Shown piece by piece: positions 42,635-51,736 of a stretch of DNA of 64,000 nt. A model generated the notes under the pieces. The model saw only the letters and a program-made list of their open reading frames with translations, did no database searches and had not been told where the DNA came from. Within the stretch, counting starts at the first letter, position 1. Each line of letters opens with the position of its first letter. The translations under genes were made by a program, and so were the position numbers. The DNA comes from Nocardia sp. NBC_00565. GTDB lineage: Bacteria > Actinomycetota > Actinomycetes > Mycobacteriales > Mycobacteriaceae. The DNA lies in assembly GCF_036345915.1 (NCBI RefSeq), contig NZ_CP107785.1:1426001-1490000 (forward strand), given 5' to 3'.

Positions 42635-43639
42635 GTGGTGCGGCGCACGGCTATCGGAACTCGGGTTGTCCTGTCGGCCTTGATATTCGCGACCGTCACC
42701 GGATGTGGCGGTGCGGCGAATCCGGTCACCGTCGACAACGTTTCAGCTCCGGTAGTGACCACGACGGTGCCCGACCCGGCCGCGGTGGGAGCCAACGAAC
42801 TCGGACTCGTGCCCGTTCTGATGTACCACCAGGTGACGCCGACACCGGTCGGCGAATACGACCAGACTCCGGAGAAGTTCCGCGCCGAACTCGAACGCCT
42901 GCACCGCGCGAACTACCGCCCGGTGACCGTTGCCGACTACATCTGCGGCCGCATCGATATCCCTGCGGGCACGCACCCGGTCGTACTCACCTTCGACGAT
43001 TCCACCAGCACCCAGCTCCGATTCGACGCGGACGGAAAGGCGGCCCCCGACACCGCGATCGGGATTCTCGAAGAATTCGGCACGCACAATCCGGACTTCG
43101 AACCAACGGCGACGTTCTATGTGAACAACGATCCCTTCGCCGGTGACGGGCGCGCGTTGCCCTGGCTGGCGGCACACGGATACGAGATCGGCGCGCACAC
43201 CGCCAGCCATGCCAACCTCGCGAGCCTGGACAGCACCGGCGTACAACGCGAGCTGGTGGTGAACGTGCGCGCGATCGAAGCCGCGGTCCCCGGCTACCAC
43301 GTGCGCACGATGGCGTTGCCGCTGGGCATCTTCCCAGCCGATCACGGGCTGGCCACCGCGGGCAGCTGGGACGGCACCCCGTACAGCTTCGAGGCCGTCC
43401 TGCTGGTCGGTGCCGAACCCGCATCCTCGCCCTTCGGCCAGACCGATCCCGCGGGCGTGCCGCGCATCCGATCCGGCAAGAGCGAGGTCGACTTCGCCTC
43501 GGCCTACTGGCTCGATCGGCTCGAACAGCACCCTGACCAGCGGTATACCTCCGATGGCAACCCGAACAAGATCTCGGTGCCCGAACACCTTGCCGACGAG
43601 CTGAATCCGCGCTGGCGCGACCGGCTCAACACCTATTGA
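42635..43639 (+). CDS. Polysaccharide deacetylase-like lipoprotein
   Basis: About 334 residues. The N-terminus is a lipoprotein signal ending at VTGC (lipobox). The NodB-type domain shows LVPVLMYHQVTP, VVLTFDDSTSTQ with the paired aspartates, and YEIGAHTASHANLA with the two zinc histidines. It probably removes acetyl groups from an envelope glycan. The start is uncertain: GTG 42635 gives the neatest signal peptide; GTG 42638 and TTG 42611 are also in frame. Confidence 0.88.
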   Translation: MVRRTAIGTRVVLSALIFATVTGCGGAANPVTVDNVSAPVVTTTVPDPAAVGANELGLVPVLMYHQVTPTPVGEYDQTPEKFRAELERLHRANYRPVTVADYICGRIDIPAGTHPVVLTFDDSTSTQLRFDADGKAAPDTAIGILEEFGTHNPDFEPTATFYVNNDPFAGDGRALPWLAAHGYEIGAHTASHANLASLDSTGVQRELVVNVRAIEAAVPGYHVRTMALPLGIFPADHGLATAGSWDGTPYSFEAVLLVGAEPASSPFGQTDPAGVPRIRSGKSEVDFASAYWLDRLEQHPDQRYTSDGNPNKISVPEHLADELNPRWRDRLNTY

Positions 43640-43767
43640 CGAACACAGACCCAAGTATGCTGAGCGATTCGCGATCGACCAATTGATTCGGCGATGGTGG
43701 GGTGTCGGTCTTCTCGCAACCGATCACCAGGCCGTTTCGCCGTGGGTGGCCGTATGTATATTAGCCA

Positions 43768-43783
43768 CTGCAACTAGTTGCAG
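43768..43783. promoter_or_regulatory. Perfect 16-base palindrome before the DHA2 pump
   Basis: CTGCAACTAGTTGCAG is a perfect palindrome 114 bases upstream of the DHA2 pump gene, just after GTATATTAG, which could be part of a -10 region. It is a strong candidate operator for a MarR- or TetR-type repressor, but no such gene adjoins. Confidence 0.65.
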
Positions 43784-43897
43784 GGGATCAGTGGGGGCAG
43801 ATCGCTTGCGGCGCAGTGTGCCAACTGCTCGACCGGCTCGACTCAGGTTTCGAGACAACTTCCACCACGGATAGCCGATCAGAACTAGGGCTCATTT

Positions 43898-46453
43898 ATG
43901 ACGAATTCGACGACCCGGGCACCGGCAACGTCGCCGGACCTGGATGCCGGTGAGGGTACGTCACTGTCGCACCGGCAGATCCTGACCATCATGTCCGGCC
44001 TGCTGCTCGGCATGTTCCTCGCCGCGCTGGACCAGAACATCGTGAGTGTCGCGATCGTCCGGATCGCTAACAGCCTGGACGGATTCGACGAACAGGCCTG
44101 GGCGACCACGGCGTATCTGATCACCGCGACGATCACCACGCCGCTGTACGGCAAGCTGGCCGACATCTACGGTCGAAAGCCGTTCTATCTCACCGCGATC
44201 GGGCTGTTCGTCATCGGCTCGGTGGCCTGTACCTTCGCCACCTCGATGTACGAGCTCGCCGGATTCCGCGCCTTCCAAGGCCTCGGCGCGGGCGGGCTGA
44301 TGTCATTGGCCTTCACCATCATCGGTGACATCGTGCCCGCCCGGGAACGCGTGCGCTACCAGGGCTACTTCATGATGGTCTTCGGCACCTCCACCGTGCT
44401 CGGACCGGTGCTCGGCGGGTTCTTCTCCAACTACGACCAGCTCTGGGGCGTCGAGGGTTGGCGCTGGGTGTTCCTGGTCAACGTGCCGATCGGCGTGCTC
44501 GCGCTCGGCGTGGTCGCCAAGGTGCTGAATGTGCCGCACCAGCGCCAGAATCACCGCATCGACTGGTTCGGCGCGGTGGCGTTGACGATCTGTGTGGTGC
44601 CGCTGCTGATCGTCGCCGAACAGGGCCGGGATTGGGGATGGAGTTCCCAGCGCGCGCTCATCTGCTACGGGATCGGCGCGGGCGGGCTGCTGCTGTTCCT
44701 GCTGGTCGAACTCCTGATGAAGGACGCGGCGCTGATTCCGCTGCGGCTGTTCAAGAATTCGACGTTCAGCGTCACCATCGCGGGCGGGTTCATCGTCGGC
44801 ATCGCCATGTTCGGCGCGATCGTGATGGTGCCGCAGTATTTCCAAGTGGTGCGCGGGTATTCGCCGACCACATCGGGTCTGCTGATGCTGCCGCTGGTGG
44901 TCGGCATCATGTTCGGCTCGCAGCTGGCCGGGCAGATCACCAAATTCACCGGGCGGTACAAGATCCTGCCGGTGATCGGGACCTTCGTCATCGCGGTCGG
45001 CGCGGCGCTGTACGGGCAGGTGCACTACGACAGTCCGCTGTGGCAGCCGCTGGTCTACGGCGGTGTCATCGGATTCGGACTCGGTGGCTGCATGCAGACC
45101 TTGATCATCGCGGCGCAGAACGCGGGCCCGCGCTCGGATATGGGTGTCTCCACCGCGTCGGCGACCTTCTTCCGGCAGATGGGCGGCACCCTCGGCGTCG
45201 CGATATTCCTGACGATTCTGTTCAATCTGTTACCGCACCGGATCATCGACGCGTTCGGCGGTGCGCTACCCGAGGGGTTCGATGCCGCGCAGCTGAGCAC
45301 CATGCAGAGCAATACCAGCGGGATCGCGGCGCTGCCGGACGAGCTGAAGGTGCCGATCCTGGTCGGGTTCACCGATGCCATGCACGGCGTCTTCTATGTC
45401 GCCGCGGGTGTTGCGTTGCTGGCCTGTCTGGTGCTGATGTTCATGAAAGAGATTCCGCTGCAGGATGATCCGGTCCCCGCGCCGGTAACTCGCGATGTCC
45501 CAGCGGAATCCAGCTGGGATGAGGCGCAGGTCTGGGAGGGTGCCGCGGAGGTATTGTCCGAACCCGAACCGGTGCTCGCGGGTGCGGTCGGTCGACATGT
45601 GTCGGTGGATCACGACGGGAACGGGGTATACGTGGCCACCGTTGTGCCGCAGTCATTTTCGAGTTCCGAGCATGACGGCCGATCGCTTGGCGGATGGATT
45701 CGGCGGGAAGACGGCAGACCGGTGCCCGGCGCGGTGCTGACCCTGATCGATCAACGGGGCCACCAGGTTTCACGGGCGACCGGCGATGCCGACGGCGGCT
45801 ACCGTATCGACGCACCCGCGTCGGGCAATTACGTATTGATCGCCTCCGCGACCGGACATCGACCCGAGGCGGTGAGTGTGGCCGTCGGGCAACGCTCGCA
45901 ATCGCTCGACCTCACGCTCACCGGTTCCGGCGAATTGTCCGGAGTGGTCCGCTCGGCCGGTCGTGGGACGCCGCTACCGGGTGCCACCGTCACATTGACG
46001 GATATACACGGCGAGGTCGTCGGCGCCGCCATCACGGCGGGCGATGGCGCGTACGTCTGCCACGGCGTCGTCTCGGGCACCTACACCCTGGTGGCCGTCG
46101 CCGAACATATGCGCCCGAACGCGACCACGCTCACCGTGCCCGACAGCGGTCTGCTGCGCCACGACATCGATATGGCGTCGATGGCGGTACTTGCCGGATC
46201 CGCCCGGGCCGACGGCGATCGCGCGGTACCGGACATCCAGATCAGCGTCCTGGACGCCGCGGGCGATCTGACCGCAACGGCGCGCACCGACGCCAACGGC
46301 CGCTACCTGGTGACCGACCTGGCCGAGGGCCAGTACACGGTCATCGCCCGCGGCTACCCACCGGTGCACAGCCGAGTCACGGTATCGGGCGGCGAGGTAA
46401 CCCACGATGTCCGCCTCGGCTACGAGTCCGAGGAAGCGGTGGAACCACGCTGA
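43898..46453 (+). CDS. DHA2 MFS multidrug exporter with three C-terminal regulatory-like domains
   Basis: An 851-residue protein. Residues 1-510 form a 14-helix EmrB/QacA-type exporter: FLAALDQNIVSVAIVRIANS, LYGKLADIYGRKPFYLTAIG (motif A), FQGLGAGGLMSL, and motif C-like GTSTVLGPVLGG. After an acidic linker (about 515-600), three tandem beta domains of carboxypeptidase-regulatory type follow: GGWIRREDGRPVPGAVLTL, GVVRSAGRGTPLPGATVTL and AGSARADGDRAVPDIQISVL. Such domains are usually extracellular. An even number of helices would place this tail in the cytoplasm. Confidence 0.9.
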   Translation: MTNSTTRAPATSPDLDAGEGTSLSHRQILTIMSGLLLGMFLAALDQNIVSVAIVRIANSLDGFDEQAWATTAYLITATITTPLYGKLADIYGRKPFYLTAIGLFVIGSVACTFATSMYELAGFRAFQGLGAGGLMSLAFTIIGDIVPARERVRYQGYFMMVFGTSTVLGPVLGGFFSNYDQLWGVEGWRWVFLVNVPIGVLALGVVAKVLNVPHQRQNHRIDWFGAVALTICVVPLLIVAEQGRDWGWSSQRALICYGIGAGGLLLFLLVELLMKDAALIPLRLFKNSTFSVTIAGGFIVGIAMFGAIVMVPQYFQVVRGYSPTTSGLLMLPLVVGIMFGSQLAGQITKFTGRYKILPVIGTFVIAVGAALYGQVHYDSPLWQPLVYGGVIGFGLGGCMQTLIIAAQNAGPRSDMGVSTASATFFRQMGGTLGVAIFLTILFNLLPHRIIDAFGGALPEGFDAAQLSTMQSNTSGIAALPDELKVPILVGFTDAMHGVFYVAAGVALLACLVLMFMKEIPLQDDPVPAPVTRDVPAESSWDEAQVWEGAAEVLSEPEPVLAGAVGRHVSVDHDGNGVYVATVVPQSFSSSEHDGRSLGGWIRREDGRPVPGAVLTLIDQRGHQVSRATGDADGGYRIDAPASGNYVLIASATGHRPEAVSVAVGQRSQSLDLTLTGSGELSGVVRSAGRGTPLPGATVTLTDIHGEVVGAAITAGDGAYVCHGVVSGTYTLVAVAEHMRPNATTLTVPDSGLLRHDIDMASMAVLAGSARADGDRAVPDIQISVLDAAGDLTATARTDANGRYLVTDLAEGQYTVIARGYPPVHSRVTVSGGEVTHDVRLGYESEEAVEPR

Positions 46454-46611
46454 GCGAACGGGTCGTTCTCGCTCTGTATTTCGCCGCCTCGAGGTGCGCG
46501 AGGCTCTGTATCAGGTCGAGGTTGTCGACGGCGGCGAGGTGGATCAGCGCAGGTGCGGGTAGGCGGAGTTTTCCAAGGCCGTCGAGTTCCACACCATCAG
46601 CATGGCACGGT
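46454..46611. other. Short gap with possible gene remnant
   Basis: A minus-strand frame (ATG 46592) reads GKLRLPAPALIHLAAVDNLD then LIQSLAHLEAAKYRAR, which looks protein-like, but runs out into antisense of the exporter gene. It may be the head of a deleted gene. Confidence 0.35.
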
Positions 46612-46795
46612 TCATTCGAGCTGCATGGACGCGTGGCCGAAGGCGTCGGGTGAGTTGTCGTTGCGGATGTCGACGCCGTTGAAGTAGTCGAGGTGGGTGT
46701 CGGTGGGGAACGGGTATTTCTGGTTTCCCTCGTTGCCCTTCAGTTTTCCCAGATCGACGTAGTACGGCTCGTCGAGTTCGGGCGATGACCGCCGA
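46612..46795 (-). pseudogene. C-terminal remnant of a DM13-domain protein
   Basis: About 60 residues before a TGA read DEPYYVDLGKLKGNEGNQKY and PFPTDTHLDYFNGVDIRNDN. VDLGKLKG.GNQ is the hallmark of the DM13 electron-transfer domain. Only its last part remains; there is no start codon, signal peptide or N-terminal half. It abuts the 3' end of the F420-type oxidoreductase gene. Confidence 0.65.
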
Positions 46796-46834
46796 CGCGG
46801 CCCCTGCTCTGTTATTGGCGGGGCGCGTTCGGTG

Positions 46835-47761
46835 TTATCTGTCGATGTGCGGCAGTACCTCCGCGGCGATGCGCTCCATTTGGGGGGCCTCGTCGAAGAG
46901 CGGGTTGATCAGGATCATTTCGGCTCCGGCCGCGGCGACTTCGCGCAGGCCCTGTACGCAGTCCTTCGGTGTGCCGTGTACTGCGACCGGCAGCAGGGTT
47001 TTGCCGAAGTCGCCGTAGAAGTCGATCAGGGTGGCGGCCATGCGCTGTTCGGCTCGTTCGGCGTCGTCGTCCACGGCGATGTAGACGCGCTTGGCGATCC
47101 GGAAATCCGCTGGGTCGCCGGAGGTTTCGGCGAGCGTCTCGCGCACGAACCGCACTTGTTCGGCGAACTTCGCCGTCGTGGTCGAGCCCGCGCCGAAGAA
47201 TCCGTTGCCGTGCCGGATCGCGCGCCGCAGCGCGGCGGGTGTGCTGCCGCCGAACCACAGTGGGGGATAGGGCTTCTGGAACGGCTTTGGCTCCATGGTC
47301 GCACCGGTCAGCTGCCAGAACTGGCCGTCGATATCGATTCGTGGCTGAGTCCAGAGCGCCTTCATGACCTGGAGGTGCTCGTTGAAGCGGGTCACCAGGT
47401 TGTCGGCGGGGTCGACGTCGAAGGCGGAGAACATCCGGTTGCGTCCGCCGATGCCGACGCCGATCTCGAGACGGCCCCGGGTGAGCTGGTCCAGCGTGCT
47501 GATGCGTTTGGCGAGGTGGACCGGGTTGTGCAGCGGCGTCACAAAGACCGCGCAACCGAAGCGCAGGCGATCGTTGAGGGCGGCGGCGAAGCTCAGCAAC
47601 TCGATCGGACTCAGATTGGACGCCGAGCCGAGCAGTTGCTCGGTCGTCCAGGCGCTTTCGAAGCCGAGCGCTTCGGCTCGGTCAAGGTATACCCGCAGGT
47701 CGGCGGGTTGGAATGTGCCGTCGGGGATCAGCTGCGGGACCGAGATGGCATATCGCATCAT
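46835..47761 (-). CDS. LLM-class F420-dependent oxidoreductase
   Basis: A 308-residue luciferase-like flavin/F420 enzyme: EALGFESAWTTEQLLG, RLRFGCAVFVTPLHNPVHLA, TLDQLTRGRLEIGVGIGGRN, PPLWFGGSTPAALRRAIRHG. The family in mycolic-acid bacteria mostly uses F420H2 or F420; the substrate is unknown. ATG 47761 is the start, with a second Met following. No F420 genes are adjacent. Confidence 0.88.
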   Translation of the reverse strand: MMRYAISVPQLIPDGTFQPADLRVYLDRAEALGFESAWTTEQLLGSASNLSPIELLSFAAALNDRLRFGCAVFVTPLHNPVHLAKRISTLDQLTRGRLEIGVGIGGRNRMFSAFDVDPADNLVTRFNEHLQVMKALWTQPRIDIDGQFWQLTGATMEPKPFQKPYPPLWFGGSTPAALRRAIRHGNGFFGAGSTTTAKFAEQVRFVRETLAETSGDPADFRIAKRVYIAVDDDAERAEQRMAATLIDFYGDFGKTLLPVAVHGTPKDCVQGLREVAAAGAEMILINPLFDEAPQMERIAAEVLPHIDR

Positions 47762-47866
47762 CCGAGCCTAGCCGCGCCCTCACCGCCCGGCTCGGTGATC
47801 CTGATAGAGACCTGAACATGCTGGTAACTCGACCGTAACCACCCGCCGAGCCGGAACGATGCTCGC

Positions 47867-48391
47867 ATGGATACATTATCCGAAAGCCATTATCCCAGAG
47901 AGGAAATCACCCCCGTGGGGCAGTTCTGCAGAGCGGTCTTCCTGGACGCTGACCACAAGCTGATCGGGTACTTGGAGCCCAAGATGCGGTCCATGAGACG
48001 GGCGGGGATCGGTGACGACTTCGTCCAGGGCGTGGAACGCCTCCTGACGGTGCCGACCCGCGTCGTGTGGGCCGGGCTGCATGGAATCCAGGCCGACGAG
48101 AGCCTGTACGACAAGGCCGCCTCCGTCGCCCCGCTGGTGGCCCCGCAGCACGGCTTCATCGGCCGCTACATCCTCAACCACGACAAACGCATCTACGTGG
48201 ACAAAGCGAACGTGCTGCCCGGCGACGACAGCCACCGCGTCCATCCCTTGCCGATGCTGACAGCTGACGGTGCGGGATGGGCCGGCGGCGATATCGCATT
48301 GGTCGGCGCCTGGTCCGGCGACCGCATCTCGATGAGCGCCACTGTCCCCGCCGGCTTCGAGCTCCTGAACTACGATCTCGTGCCGAATTAG
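47867..48391 (+). CDS. Hypothetical protein
   Basis: A 174-residue soluble protein I do not recognise. Noticeable stretches are FCRAVFLDADHKLIGYLEPK, HGFIGRYILNHDKRIYVDKA and VPAGFELLNYDLVPN. ATG 47867 starts it; GTG 47915 with GAGAGG upstream is an alternative. The first 40 bases are unusually AT-rich for this window. It converges on the cysteine desulfurase gene. Confidence 0.65.
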   Translation: MDTLSESHYPREEITPVGQFCRAVFLDADHKLIGYLEPKMRSMRRAGIGDDFVQGVERLLTVPTRVVWAGLHGIQADESLYDKAASVAPLVAPQHGFIGRYILNHDKRIYVDKANVLPGDDSHRVHPLPMLTADGAGWAGGDIALVGAWSGDRISMSATVPAGFELLNYDLVPN

Positions 48392-48495
48392 CCCTACGGT
48401 CGGCCGACGGTTGCCGGCCGCTCTCGCGGCACGTGGATGTGCGTGCCGCACAGCGGGATTCGGATCACAACGGCTTTCGGCCGGAACCTGAACAC

Positions 48496-50331
48496 TCAAC
48501 CTTGCGCGCGAGCCAACCGCGCGAGCTCGATGATCATCCGGTCGATTTCGTCGCAGGTGTTGTAGAACGCGAAGGACGGGCGCACGGTCGCTTCCAGACC
48601 GAAGCGCCGCAGGATCGGTTGCGCGCAGTGGTGTCCGGCGCGCACCGCGATGCCCTTCTCGTTCAATGCCTTTCCGACCTCGAGCGGTTCGTATCCGTCC
48701 AGCACGAACGAGATCACACTCGCCTTGTCGGGCGCTGTCCCGATCAAGCGGACACCAGGTATCGCCGCAAGACGCGGCGTGGCGTATTCGAGCAACCCGT
48801 GTTCGTACCGCGCGATATTGTCCATCCCGAGGCGCTCGACGTATTCGATCGCACTGCCCAATCCGACCGCGTCCGCGATGTTCCCGGTGCCCGCCTCGAA
48901 TCGGCCGGGCGGCGGCTGGAACAGCGAACGCTCCAGGGTGACATCGCAGATCATATTCCCGCCACCTTGCCATGGCGGCATATCCTGCAGCACTTCGGAT
49001 TTGCCGTAGATCGCACCGATTCCGGTGGGGCCGAACAGTTTATGGCCGGAGAAGACGAAGAAGTCGGCATTAATCGACCGGACGTCGATCTTGGTGTGCG
49101 GCACCGACTGTGCGCCATCGATGAGTGCGACGGCTCCGGCTCGATGCGCCTGCGCGACGATCTCGTGCACCGGCGTGATGGTGCCGAGCGCGTTGGAGAC
49201 ATGTGCCACCGACACCAGTTTCGTGCGGTCCGACAGCAGCCGGGTGTACTCGTCCATCCGCAGTTGGCCATTGTCGTCGGTCGGGATGACCTTCAGCTGT
49301 GCGCCCGTTTCCGCGACGAGCATCTGCCACGGCACGATATTCGCGTGATGTTCGAGGTGGGAGATGAGGATCTCGTCGCCTTCGCGAATGTTCTTGCGGC
49401 CCCAGGTTTGTGCGATCAGGTTGATGCCCTCGGTGGTGCCGCGCACGAAGATGATCTCCTCCGCGGCCGACGCGCCGAGGAAGCGTGCCACCGTCTCGCG
49501 GGCGCGCTCGTAGGCATCGGTCGACAGGGCGGCCAGGTGGTGTGCGGCCCGATGGATATTCGAATTCTCGTGTTCGTAGAAGTAGGCGATGCGGTCGATG
49601 ACCGACTGCGGCTTCTGCGTCGTCGCGGCATTATCGAACCACACCAGCGGCTGACCGTTCACCCGTTCCCGCAGGATCGGGAAGTCGTTGCGCACGGCGT
49701 GCACGTCGAAGGGCGGGTGCCGATCGGGCTGGCGCCGATTCGCGGCCTCGAGGAAATAGAATTGCGAATTCTGCGGTGCGTCAGGAGATTCCGGACGGTC
49801 GAGGAAGTAGAAGGTCGGAGTTCCCGCGGTCGGCGCGTCCAGGACACGTGGCGGTGACAGCAGGCCGTCCATCGACGGCAGTGACACCAGGAACGGATCG
49901 GCGTAGACGTCGGCGTTGCGGGTCGAGGAGGTCGGGGGTGGACCGGCCGGAGTGGACATCGGGACGTCCGATCCCCAGGTGGGAACCTCCGCATCCGGCG
50001 TCGGTCCACCGGGCGGCACCGCCCCCTGCGGCACCGAGCCGTACTGCGACCCGACACCTTGTTGCGCCCGCGCTGTCGGTACCCCCGCTGTCGGCAAGTC
50101 GAGCGCGGGTGTGAACGTATCGGGAAGCGACACCGGCGGACTCGGCTCCGCGACACCGAGCGAGGCGACGCCCGGTGACGATGGCAAGGCCGAAAAGAAC
50201 TCGCCCGCCAGCCGATTCAGCGTCGCCTCGTCGGGCAGCGGCCAATTCGCCACTGCCGCACCGTCGGTCGCCGGATCGGTCGGGATCAGGGGAGTCGGAA
50301 CGTCACTTCCGGTAGGTCGGTGCGTAGTCAT
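48496..50331 (-). CDS. SufS-type cysteine desulfurase with encapsulin-targeting extension
   Basis: The 611-residue protein is the cargo enzyme of a family 2A encapsulin. Residues about 208-611 form a group II cysteine desulfurase: WFDNAATTQKP, SHLEHHANIVPW, DGAQSVPHTKID, PLP lysine Lys431 in SGHKLFGPTG and catalytic Cys569 in RAGHHCAQPIL. It moves sulfur from cysteine to an acceptor. Residues 1-207 are a Pro-rich, disordered-looking extension with short motifs LNRLAGEFFSALP (38-50), DPFLVSLPSMDGLL (145-158), TFYFLD (173-178) and QFYFLEA (190-196), as expected for shell binding. The gene overlaps the shell gene by 29 bases. Confidence 0.93.
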   Translation of the reverse strand: MTTHRPTGSDVPTPLIPTDPATDGAAVANWPLPDEATLNRLAGEFFSALPSSPGVASLGVAEPSPPVSLPDTFTPALDLPTAGVPTARAQQGVGSQYGSVPQGAVPPGGPTPDAEVPTWGSDVPMSTPAGPPPTSSTRNADVYADPFLVSLPSMDGLLSPPRVLDAPTAGTPTFYFLDRPESPDAPQNSQFYFLEAANRRQPDRHPPFDVHAVRNDFPILRERVNGQPLVWFDNAATTQKPQSVIDRIAYFYEHENSNIHRAAHHLAALSTDAYERARETVARFLGASAAEEIIFVRGTTEGINLIAQTWGRKNIREGDEILISHLEHHANIVPWQMLVAETGAQLKVIPTDDNGQLRMDEYTRLLSDRTKLVSVAHVSNALGTITPVHEIVAQAHRAGAVALIDGAQSVPHTKIDVRSINADFFVFSGHKLFGPTGIGAIYGKSEVLQDMPPWQGGGNMICDVTLERSLFQPPPGRFEAGTGNIADAVGLGSAIEYVERLGMDNIARYEHGLLEYATPRLAAIPGVRLIGTAPDKASVISFVLDGYEPLEVGKALNEKGIAVRAGHHCAQPILRRFGLEATVRPSFAFYNTCDEIDRMIIELARLARAQG

Positions 50332-51235
50332 GGAACTTGTCCACCTCGGCTCCCTCGAGCAGCGCCACCGCGTCATCGGTCAGGATCGCCAGCGAGCAGT
50401 ACAGCGACACCAGATACGACGCGATCGCACTGCGGTCGATACCCATGAACTTCACCGAAAGTCCCATGCCCTGTTCCCCGGCCAGACCGGGTTGGTACAG
50501 GCCGACCACGCCCTGCCGGGATTCGCCGGTCCGGATCAGCAAGAACTTCGTCTTGCCCTTTTCCAGCGGCACCTTGTCCGACGGAATGATCGGAACCCCG
50601 CGCCAGGTCACGAACTGGGAGCCGAAGAGGCTGACGGTCGGCGGCGGCACACCGCACCGGGTGCATTCCCGGCCGAAGGCCGCGATTCCCTCGGGGTGGG
50701 TGAGGAAGAAGCCGGGTTCCTTCCATGCGCGTGCGAGCAGGTTGTCCAGGTCGTCGGGCGTGGGTGGTCCGGCGATCGTCGAAATCTTCTGCTTGGGTGC
50801 GGTGTTCGCGATCAGACCGTAGTCGGGGCTGTTGATCAGCTCGCCCTCTTGGTGCTCCTTGATCGCTTCGATGGTGAGTCGCAACTGTTGAGCAATCTGA
50901 TCGTGCGGACTCGAGTACAGATCCGACACCCTGGTGTGCACATCGAGGATGGTGTGCACGGCCTTGAGCCGGTACTCGCGCGGCTTCTTGTCGTAGTCGA
51001 TGAAGGTCTCCGGCAGCGGCGACTCGTCGAAGTTGTCGCACTGGATATCCACGGTGTTTTCGTGGGTTACCCGGTTGCGGCGGTAGATGCCCGCTTCGAC
51101 CGGCACCCAGTTGAGCAGATGAACCAGCCATCGTGGGCTGATCGATTCCATCTGGGGGACGGTCTTGGTCGCATTCGCGAGTACCCGCGCGGCCTCGTCA
51201 CCCAACGCCACTGGTTGCGGAACAGCCTTCGTCAT
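50303..51235 (-). CDS. Family 2A encapsulin shell protein (SrpI/MMPI-like)
   Basis: The 310-residue protein has the HK97-type shell sequence of family 2A encapsulins (Synechococcus SrpI, Mycobacterium leprae major membrane protein I). Landmarks are SPRWLVHLLNWVPVEAGIYR, DFDESPLPETFIDY-like near residue 75, LRLTIEAIKEHQEGELINSP, FFLTHPEGIAAFGRECTRCG and KFMGIDRSAIASYLVSLYCS. There is no cNMP-binding insert, which separates it from family 2B. ATG 51235 follows AAGGTGG. The adjacent overlapping gene encodes the desulfurase cargo. It self-assembles in family members; here that is inferred. Confidence 0.93.
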   Translation of the reverse strand: MTKAVPQPVALGDEAARVLANATKTVPQMESISPRWLVHLLNWVPVEAGIYRRNRVTHENTVDIQCDNFDESPLPETFIDYDKKPREYRLKAVHTILDVHTRVSDLYSSPHDQIAQQLRLTIEAIKEHQEGELINSPDYGLIANTAPKQKISTIAGPPTPDDLDNLLARAWKEPGFFLTHPEGIAAFGRECTRCGVPPPTVSLFGSQFVTWRGVPIIPSDKVPLEKGKTKFLLIRTGESRQGVVGLYQPGLAGEQGMGLSVKFMGIDRSAIASYLVSLYCSLAILTDDAVALLEGAEVDKFHDYAPTYRK

Positions 51236-51493
51236 CGGAACCACCTTCGGATTGGCAAACCGATCGTTACCGCCGCGGCCATGCTAACTCTCGAGCCCGC
51301 GGTTGTCTTGATGTGAGCGCCATCGATCCGAGCCGTGTCCCTGGTCAAACGACCAACCCTGAATTTCAGAGCAGGGTCAGTGTGCCTGTCGGGCCAGCGA
51401 TGGTCGCGAGGATAGTCGGCCTGGTGCCCGGCCGCACCTCGAGCTCGGCCGAAAGCGCTTGCAGCCGAGTCGCGATGGTGCGATCCGCCCGCG

Positions 51494-51718
51494 TCAAAGG
51501 CGCGGATCGAAGACCAGCCGGAAACCACTGAGCCCATGCTCGTCACCGGTCGCCCAGAACTCGCGTCCGGGCAGTTCGTTCTGCGGCAGCCCGGCCTGTT
51601 CGGCGATTTCGGCGGCCGGTATCCACATCGGCGAATGCGCCGGATGCCATGGTGTCTGCACCTGTGCTCTATCGCCGAACAACAGGATCACCCGCACCCG
51701 CACTGGTTCAGGACCCAT
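51494..51718 (-). CDS. Small hypothetical protein downstream of CYP125
   Basis: A 74-residue frame beginning at ATG 51718, 18 bases after the CYP125 stop: RVRVILLFGDRAQVQTPWHP, PMWIPAAEIAEQAGLPQNEL and GLSGFRLVFDPRL. It is proline- and tryptophan-rich but well patterned, so it looks like a real protein. I do not recognise the family. It is probably co-transcribed with the P450. Confidence 0.55.
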   Translation of the reverse strand: MGPEPVRVRVILLFGDRAQVQTPWHPAHSPMWIPAAEIAEQAGLPQNELPGREFWATGDEHGLSGFRLVFDPRL

Positions 51719-51736
51719 GAATCCATGATGCGCGCA

